A stretch of DNA of 64,000 nucleotides from an uncultured Croceicoccus sp. (GTDB lineage Bacteria > Pseudomonadota > Alphaproteobacteria > Sphingomonadales > Sphingomonadaceae): contig NZ_CANMCP010000002.1 of the NCBI RefSeq assembly GCF_947496385.1, forward strand, positions 293,035-357,034, read 5' to 3'. Below are positions 34,510 to 44,477 of the stretch, in pieces. Both the position numbers and the translations under genes were made by a program. How positions within the stretch are numbered: the stretch's first letter is position 1; every line of letters starts with the position of its first letter. The notes below the pieces were generated by a model, which was not told the origin of the DNA, did no database searches, and saw nothing but the letters and a program-made list of their open reading frames with translations.

Positions 34510-35985
34510 TCAGCCGGGCTGCCACTCCCAGCCCAGCGGATCGCCGTCCATCACCTCGACCCCCTTGGCGGCCAGTTCGTCGCGGATCGCGTCGGAGGTC
34601 GCAAAATCCTTTGCCGCCCGTGCCGCCTTGCGCCGGTCCATCGCCGCCTCCACCTCGGTTTCGTCGAGCTGTGCGGATTGGGGACGGATCCGGAAATCCT
34701 CGCGCGCGAGCAGGGGCAGGCCCAGCACCGCCATCATCGCGGCGACAAGCGCGGCCTTCTCCTCCGCCGGCACTTTCTTCGCCGTCACCGCCTCATCCAG
34801 CACGGTCAGCGCGACCGGCGTGTTGAGATCGTCGGCCAGCGCGGCATCGAACCGGTCGAGCAGGGCGCGCAACCTGGCATTGTCGATCGCGAGATCGGCC
34901 ATCACCGCGCCCGACGCGACTGTTTCGCCGCTCGCGCCGATTGCATTGCGCGCACCCGTCAAAAGCCGCTTCACCCGCGTGAGCGCCGCCAGCAGCCCGT
35001 CCCAGGAAAACTCCAGCTCGCTGCGGTAATGCGCCTGCAGGCACATCATGCGATAGGCCAGCGGGTGATAGCCCCGATCGCGCAATAGTTTCAGGCGCAG
35101 GAATTCGCCCGAGGACTTGCTCATCTTTCCCGTCCGGTCGACGAGGAAATTGTTGTGCATCCAGATTTTCGCCCCCGAATGCACCGCCTCGTCCAATCCG
35201 CCGCAGCCGCAGAACGCCTGATTCTGCGCGATTTCGTTGGGGTGGTGGATTTCGCGGTGGTCGATGCCGCCGGTGTGAATGTCGAAGGGAAAGCCGAGTA
35301 CCTGCCCGCTCATCACGCTGCATTCGAGATGCCAGCCCGGCGCCCCCCGGCCCCATGGCGAATCCCATTCCATCTGGCGCGTTTCGCCGGGCGGCGTCCG
35401 GCGCCAGATCGCGAAATCGGCGGCGTTGCGCTTGCCTTCGACCGCGTCGATGCGCCCCTCGCCCTCCTCCGTGACGGCGCGGGCCAGGCGGCCATAATCC
35501 GCGACGCTGGCGGTATCGAAATACAGGCCGCTGTCGATTTCATAGCAATGCCGGTCCGCGATGGATGTCGCAAAATCGATCATCGCGTCGATGTAGTCGG
35601 TCGCGACGGTCCATTCGGCGGGCTGCCGGATATTGAGCGCGTCGACATCCGCCTTGAACGCATCGGTATAATGGCGCGCAATGTCCCAGATCGACTGTGC
35701 CCGCTCGCTGGCCGCCTTTTCCAGCTTGTCCTCGCCCGCATCGGCATCGTCGGTCAGATGGCCGACATCGGTGATGTTGATGACATGGGTCAGCCGGTAA
35801 CCGCGCCAGCTCAACACCCGCCCCAGCGTGTCGGCAAAGACATAGGCACGCATGTTGCCGATATGCGGGTAATTATAGACCGTCGGGCCGCAGCTGTAGA
35901 CCCGCGCCTCGCCATCATGGACAGGTGCGAAAGGCTCGGGCTTGCGAGTGAGCGAATTGAACAGGGTCAGGGGCGCATGGGTCAT
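34510..35985 (-). CDS. cysS: cysteinyl-tRNA synthetase
   Basis: The 491-residue class I synthetase has the zinc-binding start of YSCGPTVYNYPHIGN with the HIGN-type motif, HTGGIDHREIHHPNEIAQ and the KMSKSSGEF signature. The ATG at 35985 (MTHAPLTLFN) is the family start; an upstream ATG would add 36 non-homologous residues. It charges tRNA-Cys. Confidence 0.98.
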   Translation of the reverse strand: MTHAPLTLFNSLTRKPEPFAPVHDGEARVYSCGPTVYNYPHIGNMRAYVFADTLGRVLSWRGYRLTHVINITDVGHLTDDADAGEDKLEKAASERAQSIWDIARHYTDAFKADVDALNIRQPAEWTVATDYIDAMIDFATSIADRHCYEIDSGLYFDTASVADYGRLARAVTEEGEGRIDAVEGKRNAADFAIWRRTPPGETRQMEWDSPWGRGAPGWHLECSVMSGQVLGFPFDIHTGGIDHREIHHPNEIAQNQAFCGCGGLDEAVHSGAKIWMHNNFLVDRTGKMSKSSGEFLRLKLLRDRGYHPLAYRMMCLQAHYRSELEFSWDGLLAALTRVKRLLTGARNAIGASGETVASGAVMADLAIDNARLRALLDRFDAALADDLNTPVALTVLDEAVTAKKVPAEEKAALVAAMMAVLGLPLLAREDFRIRPQSAQLDETEVEAAMDRRKAARAAKDFATSDAIRDELAAKGVEVMDGDPLGWEWQPG

Positions 35986-36210
35986 GTCTCGTGCCTTACC
36001 GGCGCGTCGCCATGGGTCAAGGCGTCGCGCCGCGGCGCGCATCGGACCATTGTCGCCAGGATTCGCAAAACGCCAATCTTTCGCATTATGCATCGGTTAT
36101 TCGCAGCATGCCATGAAAGCTTCGGAGCATGAACCCGCTGTTTTGCGCCCTTTTGCAACCTGGCACGTTCGTTGCGCAGCATCTCGCCTATCCGAGCGAA
36201 AGGACAGAGC

Positions 36211-37155
36211 GTGACGCAATTCCCGAATTTCCTCATCGTCGGTGCCGCAAAATCCGGCACCACGGTTTTTCACCAATGGTTGAGCCGGCAATCCGCAATC
36301 TTCACGGCCCCGGTCAAGGAACCTCACTTCTTCTGTTTCGAAGGGCGAAACGCAGCGACGATCGGAACCCATGTCGACCCCCACTACGCAGCGGCGATGA
36401 CATTCGAGCAGACCGATTACGAACGCCTCTTCGCCGACGCGCAGGACCACCAGCTTAGGGGCGAGGCTTCTTCGGGCTACCTCTACTTTCCCGGCGTCGC
36501 GCGCGCCATTCGCAGGAGAAATCCCGATGCGAAAATCGTTTTTCTCCTGCGCAACCCGGTTGAGCGGGCGTACTCGCAATTCATGCATCACGTGCGGGAC
36601 GGATACGAACCGCTGCGCGATTTCACCGACGCGCTCTGCGTCGAAGGGGATCGCATCGCGCGCGGCTATTGGTGGGGTTACCATTACCGGGCGGGCGGGA
36701 TGTATGCGCGCCGGATACGCGAATATCTCGATGTGTTTCCCCGCGACAACCTGAAGTTCATCCTGTTCGACGATCTCGTCCGGCGCCCCGAAAGCGTGCT
36801 TCGCGAAACGCTCGAATTTCTCGGCGCGCCCTATGATTGTCGGCTCGACCTGACGGCGCGGCGCAATTGCGCATCGGGAATGAAACGGGTGCCGCGCTAT
36901 TGCTGGCACGCACGGATCGCAAGCGAGCATCGCGGTATTGCCCGGATCATGGAACGCGTCGGACTTTCCCCACAGAGCGAACGTTGCACCGTCCCGGCCC
37001 CGCCATTCGATCCCGGCCTGCGCCGCATGCTCCTGCACAGCTTCAGGCCCGACATGGAAATGACGGCCGAACTCATCGGCCGCGACCTGTCGCATTGGCT
37101 GTATGATCGGCGGGATGCAATGACACCGAATCGCCGCGAATTGCGCGCCGCATGA
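36211..37155 (+). CDS. sulfotransferase family protein
   Basis: The 314-residue protein has the PAPS 5-phosphosulfate loop FLIVGAAKSGTTVFHQWLSR and the 3-phosphate-binding VFLLRNPVERAYSQFMHHVR. It transfers sulfate from PAPS to an unknown, perhaps surface-polysaccharide or small-molecule, acceptor. Start chosen as GTG 36211, with AAGGA 7 nt upstream; TTG 36174 frame-in at 36172 is an alternative. Stand-alone between cysS and tRNA-Tyr; the flanking genes do not suggest a pathway. Confidence 0.85.
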   Translation: MTQFPNFLIVGAAKSGTTVFHQWLSRQSAIFTAPVKEPHFFCFEGRNAATIGTHVDPHYAAAMTFEQTDYERLFADAQDHQLRGEASSGYLYFPGVARAIRRRNPDAKIVFLLRNPVERAYSQFMHHVRDGYEPLRDFTDALCVEGDRIARGYWWGYHYRAGGMYARRIREYLDVFPRDNLKFILFDDLVRRPESVLRETLEFLGAPYDCRLDLTARRNCASGMKRVPRYCWHARIASEHRGIARIMERVGLSPQSERCTVPAPPFDPGLRRMLLHSFRPDMEMTAELIGRDLSHWLYDRRDAMTPNRRELRAA

Positions 37156-37174
37156 GAGCTTGATGGAACGGCGG

Positions 37175-37260
37175 TGGTGGACAGGGCTGGATTCGAACCA
37201 GCGTACGCTTGCGCGGGCAGATTTACAGTCTGCTGCCTTTAACCACTCGGCCACCTGTCC
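37175..37260 (-). tRNA. tRNA-Tyr (GTA), CCA encoded
   Basis: Minus-strand sequence folds as a class II tRNA of 86 nt with a 7-bp acceptor stem (GGACAGG / CCTGTCC), discriminator A, encoded CCA, T-arm GGTTCGAATCC, long variable arm and anticodon GTA (37226-37224). Confidence 0.96.
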
Positions 37261-37417
37261 ACACCGGTGCCGTATCGATGGGGCGTTTGCCCCTTCAAAA
37301 GCGACGAACCGCAAAGGTCCGTCCGGCCGAGAGGCGCACCCTTTGGCGAAGCTGCGCTTGCCTGTCAACAGGCAGGCTGGCACAGGCGGCGCACAAAACG
37401 GAACGAGGCGCGAGAAC

Positions 37418-38233
37418 ATGGCAAAAAAAGGCGAGAAAAAAGCACTGCGCGGACGCGCCGGCCGGATGCAGGGCGGACGCGGCAGCGGGCGCGCATCGAA
37501 AGGGGCGGTGCGCTTCTGGGGCCGGCACGCGGTCGCCGCGGCGCTGGCCAATGAGAATCGCACCATCCTGAAACTGTGGGGCACGCGCGAGGCGATCGAC
37601 GCCATGCTCGAAGAGGAGCAGATCGAGCTTCCGCAGGACGTGCGCGTCGAATATGCGCAGAATACCGACATGGCGCGGCTGGTCGCCCGCGATGCGCCGC
37701 ATCAGAACCTGGTGGTGGAATGCGATCCGCTCGACGATATCTTCCTCGACGATGTCGCATTGGGAGAGCCGGGCGCGCCGATCGTGGTACTCGACCATGT
37801 GACCGATCCGCATAACGTGGGCGCGATCATGCGATCCGCCGCCGCATTCGGCGCGGCCTGCATCGTGACGCAGGACCGGCACGCCCCGCCCGAATCGGGC
37901 GTGCTTGCCAAATCGGCATCGGGCGCGCTGGAAACCTTGCCATGGGTGCGCGTGGTCAATCTCTCGCGCGCGCTCGATGATCTGGCGGAGGCCGGATATT
38001 GGCGCATCGGGCTCGACGGCGATGGCGAGGCCACGCTTGCCGACGCGCTGACCACCGGGCCGGTGGCTCTCGTACTCGGCGCAGAGGGTGACGGGTTGCG
38101 CCACAATATCGGGCAGCATTGCGACCAGATCGCGCGTCTGCCGATCGCGACTGCGGTGGAAAGCCTGAACGTGTCGAATGCCGCGGCGATCAGCCTCTAT
38201 GCCTGTGCGATGCGGGACTTGCCCGAAAACTGA
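37418..38233 (+). CDS. rlmB: 23S rRNA (guanosine-2-O-)-methyltransferase RlmB
   Basis: The 271-residue SpoU-type (TrmH family, SPOUT knot) methyltransferase has a basic N-terminal tail, RFWGRHAVAAALANENRTIL substrate-binding domain and SPOUT motifs VVLDHVTDPHNVGAIMRSAA, LVLGAEGDGLR and PIATAVESLNVSNAAAISLY. RlmB methylates G2251 in 23S rRNA. The ATG at 37418 is supported by the conserved Lys-rich start. Confidence 0.95.
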   Translation: MAKKGEKKALRGRAGRMQGGRGSGRASKGAVRFWGRHAVAAALANENRTILKLWGTREAIDAMLEEEQIELPQDVRVEYAQNTDMARLVARDAPHQNLVVECDPLDDIFLDDVALGEPGAPIVVLDHVTDPHNVGAIMRSAAAFGAACIVTQDRHAPPESGVLAKSASGALETLPWVRVVNLSRALDDLAEAGYWRIGLDGDGEATLADALTTGPVALVLGAEGDGLRHNIGQHCDQIARLPIATAVESLNVSNAAAISLYACAMRDLPEN

Positions 38234-38255
38234 CGCCGCGGATTGCGCGCAACGA

Positions 38256-38291
38256 AAAACCGCGCGAGGGCCGGTGCCCTCGCGCGGTTTT
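38256..38291. terminator. bidirectional intrinsic terminator between rlmB and hup
   Basis: A perfect 16-bp inverted repeat (AAAACCGCGCGAGGGC, loop CGGT, complement) sits between the convergent rlmB and hup genes; the T/A run at both ends allows termination in both directions. Confidence 0.9.
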
Positions 38292-38312
38292 CATGTGCGA
38301 TGAACGCGCGTC

Positions 38313-38585
38313 TTAGTTGACGGCGTCCTTCAGGCCCTTGCCGGCCTTGAACTTCGGCTGGGTCGAAGCCTTGATTTCCATCGGCTCGCCCGTGCGCGGA
38401 TTGCGGCCGGTCGATGCCTTGCGCTCTGCGACCGAAAACGTGCCGAAACCGACGAGGCGCACTTCGTCACCCTTGGCGAGCGCCTCGGTGATGACGTCGA
38501 AAACGCTTTCGACTGCCTTGGTCGCGTCGTTGCGCGACAGGGCGCTGGCATCGGCAACCTGGCTGATCAGCTCGTTCTTGTTCAT
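38313..38585 (-). CDS. hup: DNA-binding protein HU
   Basis: A 90-residue HU-type nucleoid protein: MNKNELISQVADASALSRND, VRLVGFGTFSVAERKASTGR and NPRTGEPMEIKASTQPKFKA with the DNA-minor-groove Pro. It compacts DNA as a homodimer. Monocistronic, with a strong terminator just downstream. Confidence 0.97.
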   Translation of the reverse strand: MNKNELISQVADASALSRNDATKAVESVFDVITEALAKGDEVRLVGFGTFSVAERKASTGRNPRTGEPMEIKASTQPKFKAGKGLKDAVN

Positions 38586-38850
38586 GGTTCGAAAACCCCC
38601 TTGTATGATTGGCTAATAAAACTCGTGACCCTAACGGGCGGCTCGATAATGAATCGCCCCTAAGACGCACGGAATGGAGCGGTTTTCGGCCAGCGTGTCA
38701 AAGGCAAATCCGCGCCAAAGCCGCGGAAAAGATGCGATTTTGGATCCGTTTGCGGCAAAGAGGCGCCATCGGGCCACACCTCACGCGAAATACCGCGATG
38801 CAGCATTGTTGCCACATCGCGGTATTATCGTTCGCGGTAAAAACCGAGCT

Positions 38851-41292
38851 TTAATGCGCGGTGGGCACCGTTCCGGCCGTACCGATCGGCGCCGGCTGAC
38901 TGGCCAGATCGTCCGCCTCGCTCCAGTCGATCATCTCGGTCGGTTCGGCCAGGGCGCGGGCCAGCACCTCGTCCACATGCGAAACCGGGAGGATTTCGAG
39001 CCGCTCGGTAATGTTCGACGGGATTTCCACCAGATCCTTGCGGTTTTCTTCGGGAATGAGAACGGTGGTGATGCCGCCGCGCAACGCCGCCAGCAGTTTT
39101 TCCTTCAACCCGCCGATGGCCAGCACGCGGCCGCGCAACGTCACCTCGCCCGTCATGGCGACATCCGCGCGCACGGGAATCCCGGTCAGCGTGGAAATGA
39201 TCGAGGTGACCATGCCGACGCCCGCGCTCGGCCCGTCCTTCGGCACCGCACCTTCGGGAAGGTGGATGTGGATGTCCTTGCGCAGGAAGATCGACGGCTT
39301 GATGCCATAGGCGGGCGCGCGCGCTTTCACGAAACTGAAAGCCGCCTGCACGCTCTCGTTCATCACCTCGCCCAGCTTGCCGGTCGTGCGGACCTGTCCC
39401 TTGCCGGGCACGGTGACGCTTTCGATGGTCAGCAATTCGCCGCCCACCTCGGTCCAGGCGAGGCCGGTGACCGCGCCGACCTGGTTCTCCTCATCCGAAA
39501 CGCCGTGGCGGAATTTGCGCACGCCGGCAAATTCGCCTAGGTTTTCCGGCGTGATGGTGATGCTTTTCATCTCGCCTTCCAGGATCTTTCGCAGGCTCTT
39601 GCGCGCCAGCCGCGCGATCTCACGCTCCAGCGTGCGGACCCCGGCCTCCCGCGTGTAATAGCGGATGAGATCGCGCAGGCCTTCCTGAGTCAGGGTGAAT
39701 TCCCCTTCGGTAAGCCCGTGCTGCTCGACCTGCTTCTCGATCAGGTGGCGCTCGGCAATCTCGACCTTCTCATCCTCGGTGTAACCTTCGAGGCGGATGA
39801 TCTCCATCCGGTCGAGCAGCGGCTGCGGCAGGTTCAGCGAATTGGCCGTGCACACGAACATCACGTCGGAGAGGTCGTAATCGACCTCGAGGTAATGATC
39901 CTGAAACTTCGCGTTCTGTTCGGGGTCCAGCACCTCGAGCAGGGCCGAGGCCGGATCGCCGCGGAAATCCTGCCCCAGCTTGTCGATCTCGTCGAGCAGG
40001 AAGAGCGGATTGGATGCGCCTGCCTTCTTCAGATTGGTGACGATCTTGCCCGGAAGCGAGCCGATATAGGTGCGGCGATGGCCGCGAATCTCGGCCTCGT
40101 CGCGCACACCGCCCAGCGACTGGCGCACGAACTCGCGCCCCGTCGCACGCGCGATCGAACGACCAAGCGAGGTCTTGCCCACGCCCGGCGGCCCGACAAG
40201 GCACAGGATCGGCCCCTTCAGCTTGTTGGTGCGTGCCTGCACGGCGAGATATTCGACGATCCGGTCCTTCACCTTTTCCAGCGCGTAGTGATCGGCGTCG
40301 AGCACCTCCTGCGCCTTGGCGATGTCCTTCTTGACCTTGGATTTCTTGCCCCACGGCAGGCCCAGCAGCACGTCGAGATAATTGCGGATGACGGTGGCCT
40401 CCGCGCTCATCGGCTGCATCGCCTTCAGCTTCTTCAACTCGGCATTGGCCTTCGCCTTCGCCTCCTTGGATAGCTTCGTCTTTTCGATCTTCTCGGCCAG
40501 TTCGGACAGCTCGTCGCCATCCTCACCCTCGCCGCCGAGCTCCGACTGAATCGCCTTCAATTGCTCGTTGAGGTAATATTCGCGCTGCGTCTTCTCCATC
40601 TGCCGCTTCACACGGCCACGGATGCGGCGCTCCACCTGCAACACGCCGAGCTCGCCTTCCATGAAGGACAGCCCCATCTCCAGCCGCTTCACCGGGTCGC
40701 GCTCGGTCAGCATCGCCTGCTTGTCGCTCACCTTGGCGGCGATGTTCGCGGCGACCGCATCGGCGAGCCGCGAGGCATCGTCGATCTCGGCAAGCTGTTC
40801 GCCCGCATCGGCCGACAGCTTCTTGTTCAGCTTCGCATAATCGTCGAACTGTTCCATCACCTGGCGCATGAGGGCGGCGACCTCGCTGCCCGATGCGGTG
40901 ATCTCGTCGAGCACCTCGACCTCGGCGCGGACCATGGTGCCGGTATCCTCGACCGCGTTGAGCGCCGCGCGTTCCTGCCCCTCGACCAGCACGCGAACGG
41001 TGCCGTCCGGCAGTTTCAGCAATTGCAGCACGGTCGCGACCACGCCCATGTCATACAGGTCGTCCGCCGCCGGATCGTCGCAGGCCGGATCGATCTGCGA
41101 GACCAGCATGATCTGCTTGCCCGATGCGTTTTCATCCTCGTCGGCGTCGTCCGCATCGGGCGCGGCCATCGCAGCCTCCAGTGCGGCGACGGATTTTTCA
41201 CGTCCGACGAAAAGCGGCACGACCATGCCGGGAAATACGACGATGTCGCGCAAGGGTAGAAGCGGGTAGGAACTCATCCAGATATTTTCCAT
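38851..41292 (-). CDS. lon: ATP-dependent endopeptidase La
   Basis: The 813-residue LonA protease has the N-terminal substrate domain ([20 protein letters not shown]), AAA+ domain with Walker [14 protein letters not shown] (about residue 367) and [14 protein letters not shown], and C-terminal protease domain with catalytic Ser in [11 protein letters not shown] (about 686) and Lys nearby. Lon degrades misfolded and regulatory proteins. A second ATG five codons in is a possible start. Confidence 0.98.
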   Translation of the reverse strand: MENIWMSSYPLLPLRDIVVFPGMVVPLFVGREKSVAALEAAMAAPDADDADEDENASGKQIMLVSQIDPACDDPAADDLYDMGVVATVLQLLKLPDGTVRVLVEGQERAALNAVEDTGTMVRAEVEVLDEITASGSEVAALMRQVMEQFDDYAKLNKKLSADAGEQLAEIDDASRLADAVAANIAAKVSDKQAMLTERDPVKRLEMGLSFMEGELGVLQVERRIRGRVKRQMEKTQREYYLNEQLKAIQSELGGEGEDGDELSELAEKIEKTKLSKEAKAKANAELKKLKAMQPMSAEATVIRNYLDVLLGLPWGKKSKVKKDIAKAQEVLDADHYALEKVKDRIVEYLAVQARTNKLKGPILCLVGPPGVGKTSLGRSIARATGREFVRQSLGGVRDEAEIRGHRRTYIGSLPGKIVTNLKKAGASNPLFLLDEIDKLGQDFRGDPASALLEVLDPEQNAKFQDHYLEVDYDLSDVMFVCTANSLNLPQPLLDRMEIIRLEGYTEDEKVEIAERHLIEKQVEQHGLTEGEFTLTQEGLRDLIRYYTREAGVRTLEREIARLARKSLRKILEGEMKSITITPENLGEFAGVRKFRHGVSDEENQVGAVTGLAWTEVGGELLTIESVTVPGKGQVRTTGKLGEVMNESVQAAFSFVKARAPAYGIKPSIFLRKDIHIHLPEGAVPKDGPSAGVGMVTSIISTLTGIPVRADVAMTGEVTLRGRVLAIGGLKEKLLAALRGGITTVLIPEENRKDLVEIPSNITERLEILPVSHVDEVLARALAEPTEMIDWSEADDLASQPAPIGTAGTVPTAH

Positions 41293-41395
41293 TCAGTGGC
41301 GCTTACGCCAATCGTCCGGCGCGCGCATTACGATCCGCATCCAATATGGTGCAGTATCGCGCGGGTGCAACCACGGCGGGGATCCCCGCCCGCGA

Positions 41396-41740
41396 TCAGA
41401 GACCGAGCTTGGAAAGGTCGAAGCCCGGCGGCAGGCCGGCCTGCGACTGCACCTTCTGCATCTCCTCGTTCGCGCGGGCGTCGGCGCGGGTCCGGCAATC
41501 GTTGAAGGCGGCGGTGATGAGATCCTCCAGCATCTGCTTGTCCTCCTTCACTATCAGGCTGTCGTCGATCGACACGCCCAGGATGCGGCCCTTCGCCGTG
41601 CTGCGGATCTTGACCATGCCGCCGCCCGACACGCCCTCGACCTCGATATTGTCGAGCGTGGCCTGCGCCTCGTTCATCTGCTTCTGAATCGTTTCAGCGG
41701 CCTGCTGCGCGGCCTGGATCATTTCTTCCATCGATTTCAT
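41396..41740 (-). CDS. YbaB/EbfC nucleoid-associated protein
   Basis: A 114-residue YbaB/EbfC protein with the Gln-rich first helix (EEMIQAAQQAAETIQKQMNE) and beta-hairpin VEGVSGGGMVKIRSTAKGRI. It binds DNA non-specifically. It begins 46 bp after dnaX, in the usual dnaX-ybaB operon, with an AGGAG motif before the ATG. Confidence 0.95.
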   Translation of the reverse strand: MKSMEEMIQAAQQAAETIQKQMNEAQATLDNIEVEGVSGGGMVKIRSTAKGRILGVSIDDSLIVKEDKQMLEDLITAAFNDCRTRADARANEEMQKVQSQAGLPPGFDLSKLGL

Positions 41741-41786
41741 CGTCTGGCTCCTGTCGTGCCTGTTATCGGGTCAATATATAGGGGCT

Positions 41787-43574
41787 TCAGGCGCGTTTGA
41801 AACGCCGCTCGTCCATCTGTTCCACTTCGGCCTCGTCCATGAGCCGCGCGTCGGGAAAGGCGGAAAGCGCCGCCTTCACCAGCGGCGCCTCGCGCACGAT
41901 GCGGGCTTCGTCCTCGGCCTTTGCGCGGGCAACCTCCGCCAGCGAAGGGCGTGTCGCCTCGCCCCCGTCCGCGCGGTGCAGTTCCCATCGCTCCCCCGTG
42001 GCGCGGTAGAGCGCGTCGCGCAATTCGGGGGCGACGTCCTCGCCATAGCCGGGCACGGTGGCGTAGCGCAGCATCCCGTATTGCAATTCGGCCACCCGGA
42101 TCCAGTCCCGCATGATCTGCCCCACGCGCAGCTGGCCGACATCCTCCACCTGTTCGATGAGATCGGTCCATTCCGGAGCGGGCTTCGTCATCGCGGCGGT
42201 GCCGGCGGTCGTGGCCGTGGGGGCGGCCTGCGCATCACCCCCGCCGCCCGCGGCAATCGCCGGGCGGGCGGCCATTTCGTCCAGCCTGCGCATCAGCGTG
42301 CCGGGATCGGGCATGTCCGCGGCGTGCAGGATGCGGAGCAGTGCCATCTGAGCCGCGACGAGCGGGTCGGGCGCGGTCCGCACCTCGTCATGTCCTTTAA
42401 GCAGCAATTGCCACAGCCGGTGCAATTGCGCCGCGCCCAGCGTGCCTGCCCATTGCTCGATCGCCGCGCGCTCCTCCGCCAATGGCGCATCGGCGGCGCC
42501 GCGCGCGAGCTGTGCCAGCGTGATGCGGTGGACGAGTTCCATCTGCCCCCGCATGAGCGCAACCGGCTCCACGCCGAGCGCATATTGCCGGTCGACCAGA
42601 TCGAGCAGCCCCGCCCCGTCGCCCGACAGCACGGCAGAGAGCAGGCGGCGCTGCACCCCCTTGTCGGCAAGGCCGAGCATGTCGCGCACCTGATCCGCGG
42701 TGACGCGGGTGGTTTCGCCCTCGCTCGCCATGTCGGCATGGGCGATCGCCTGATCGAGGATCGAGAGCCCGTCGCGCACCGATCCTTCGGCGGCGGCGGC
42801 GATCATGGACAGCGCCTCGTCCTCCGCCTCGACCTGCTCCTGCGCGCAGACCCACGCGAAATGCGTCTGCAACATGGGCGCGGTGATACGGCGCAGATCG
42901 AACCGCTGCGTCCGGGACAATACCGTCACCGGAAGCTTGTCCACCTCGGTCGTGGCGAACAGGAATTTCACATGCGCCGGCGGCTCCTCCAGCGTTTTCA
43001 GGAGCGCGTTGAACGCATTGCGCGAAAGCATGTGCACTTCGTCGATGATATAGATCTTGTAGCGCGCCGATACCGCGGAATAGCGCACTGCCTCGATAAT
43101 CTCGCGCACGTCGTCGACGCCGGTATGGCTGGCGGCGTCCATCTCGATCACGTCGATGTGGCGCCCCTCGGCAATGGCGACGCATGGCTCGCACACGCCG
43201 CACGGGTCGATGGTCGGCCCGCCCTGCCCGTCGGGACCGATGCAGTTCAGCGCCTTGGCAATCAGCCGCGCGGTGCTCGTCTTGCCCACCCCGCGCACGC
43301 CGGTCATCAGGAATGCATGCGCCAGCCGGTCGCGCCGGATCGCATTGGCCAGCGTCTGCACCATGGCGTCCTGCCCGATGAGCTGTCCGAAGGTCTGCGG
43401 CCGGTACTTGCGCGCCAATACGCGATAGGGTTGCGCCGGGTCGGGCACGGCCGCGGGCGGCGTTGCCGGTTCGCCCAGCCCGAGCCCGAGGGCATCGTCC
43501 GCCATGTCAGGTTCGCGCGGAGGCGGCGCCGGGGCAGGATCGCCGGCGCCAAAGATATCGGGTGAATCGGCCAT
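41787..43574 (-). CDS. dnaX: DNA polymerase III subunit tau/gamma
   Basis: The clamp-loader subunit: 595 residues with Walker A GVRGVGKTSTARL (about residue 95), zinc-binding Cys cluster CIGPDGQGGPTIDPCGVCEP, Walker B YIIDEVHMLS and an extended C-terminal domain. The ATG at 43574 (MADSPDIFGAG) precedes a Pro-rich N-terminal extension; earlier in-frame sequence overlaps the SRP RNA and is not coding. No obvious A-rich slippery site for gamma production is seen. Confidence 0.97.
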   Translation of the reverse strand: MADSPDIFGAGDPAPAPPPREPDMADDALGLGLGEPATPPAAVPDPAQPYRVLARKYRPQTFGQLIGQDAMVQTLANAIRRDRLAHAFLMTGVRGVGKTSTARLIAKALNCIGPDGQGGPTIDPCGVCEPCVAIAEGRHIDVIEMDAASHTGVDDVREIIEAVRYSAVSARYKIYIIDEVHMLSRNAFNALLKTLEEPPAHVKFLFATTEVDKLPVTVLSRTQRFDLRRITAPMLQTHFAWVCAQEQVEAEDEALSMIAAAAEGSVRDGLSILDQAIAHADMASEGETTRVTADQVRDMLGLADKGVQRRLLSAVLSGDGAGLLDLVDRQYALGVEPVALMRGQMELVHRITLAQLARGAADAPLAEERAAIEQWAGTLGAAQLHRLWQLLLKGHDEVRTAPDPLVAAQMALLRILHAADMPDPGTLMRRLDEMAARPAIAAGGGGDAQAAPTATTAGTAAMTKPAPEWTDLIEQVEDVGQLRVGQIMRDWIRVAELQYGMLRYATVPGYGEDVAPELRDALYRATGERWELHRADGGEATRPSLAEVARAKAEDEARIVREAPLVKAALSAFPDARLMDEAEVEQMDERRFKRA

Positions 43575-43693
43575 GACCCGCAATGTAGTGCGATAACCCC
43601 CCAATGTCGAAGGGCGCGGACGTGCAAATTGCGGATAGCTCGCTGGTTCCGGGCAGGAACCCGGACCGATCGCGGCAGATATGGGGTGATGAA

Positions 43694-43788
43694 GGAGCCG
43701 GGCGACCCGCAGCAATCCGTTGTGGCTGCTTCCTTCCGGACCTGACCAGGTTGGCGAACGCGAACGTCCACCCGACTCCCGGCCCGCG
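43694..43788 (-). ncRNA. ffs: signal recognition particle 4.5S-type small SRP RNA
   Basis: Minus strand contains the conserved SRP domain IV (GGAAGGAAGCAGCC at 43737-43724, preceded by CCTGGTCAGGTCC) inside complementary GC-rich arms (GCCGGGAGTCGGGTGG-like 5-prime and CGGGTCGCCCGGC 3-prime). It is a small bacterial SRP RNA lying just upstream of dnaX. Confidence 0.93.
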
Positions 43789-43846
43789 ATATGCCGATCC
43801 GCGCAATAAATGGCAAGGGTCAATCCGACATGCTATCGCCGCCGCC

Positions 43847-44134
43847 ATGATACGGACGGTAATCAACACCACCATGACGAGCAGAACCTTGCGCACCGCG
43901 GCCACCGCCATCCTGCTGACCGGGACGATGCCGGGCATGGCGCCTTCGGCCATGGCGCAAACGCCCGATTTCGGGGACGATAGCAGCGAATGGGCGCGCG
44001 ATGGCGAATGCGACGACATGCGTTTCGAAGGCGAAGCGATGACGACGACCGTATTGCGCGTCGAGGATGTGCAGCACGATGCCGGCGATTGCCGCACCGC
44101 GTATCAGGACGGGCTGATCACGCTCAGGCAATAG
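43847..44134 (+). CDS. small secreted protein
   Basis: A 95-residue protein (or 86 from ATG 43874) with a signal peptide ending in PSAMAQ and a mature part of about 55 residues: DFGDDSSEWARDGECDDMRF, then a central Thr-rich stretch, DAGDCRTAYQDGLITL. Two Cys may form a disulfide. The DFGDDSSxWAxDGECDDxRF pattern recurs in bacterial secreted proteins, some caspase-like; function here unknown. Confidence 0.75.
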   Translation: MIRTVINTTMTSRTLRTAATAILLTGTMPGMAPSAMAQTPDFGDDSSEWARDGECDDMRFEGEAMTTTVLRVEDVQHDAGDCRTAYQDGLITLRQ

Positions 44135-44164
44135 GGCCGGCCGGGCACGGACCCGGCGGACCGA

Positions 44165-44443
44165 TCAGCGAAAATTATCGGCGTAGGCCTGCAGCTTGAG
44201 CCGGCGCGGCGGGGTCGGCACGATATGCACCGCGATCCCGTATTTGTCGGCATAGGCCTTCGCCGCGTCGCAGTCGGGAAACTGCAACTGCACCTGCGCC
44301 TGCGTATCGCCGGACCCGGCCCAGCCCATCAGCGGGTCGGGCTTCTTCGCCTCCGACGCTTCGAATTCGAGGATCCAGTCGCTGGAACGCGCACGCCCCG
44401 ACTGCATGGCGTTTTTCGGACGCTGATAGATTCGTGCTGCCAT
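44165..44443 (-). CDS. NDUFS4-like complex I subunit family protein
   Basis: A 92-residue protein with the ETC complex I conserved region: ARIYQRPKNAMQSGRARSSD and WILEFEASEAKKPDPLMGWA, then GSGDTQAQVQLQFPDCDAAK and AYADKYGIAVHIVPTPPRRL. Alphaproteobacterial homologues are accessory subunits of NADH:quinone oxidoreductase. Start at ATG 44443; the longer frame upstream lacks the family pattern. It lies away from the nuo genes. Confidence 0.9.
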   Translation of the reverse strand: MAARIYQRPKNAMQSGRARSSDWILEFEASEAKKPDPLMGWAGSGDTQAQVQLQFPDCDAAKAYADKYGIAVHIVPTPPRRLKLQAYADNFR

Positions 44444-44477
44444 AATGCCCTTGCGATGCCCCGTGCCGCCGCCGAAA

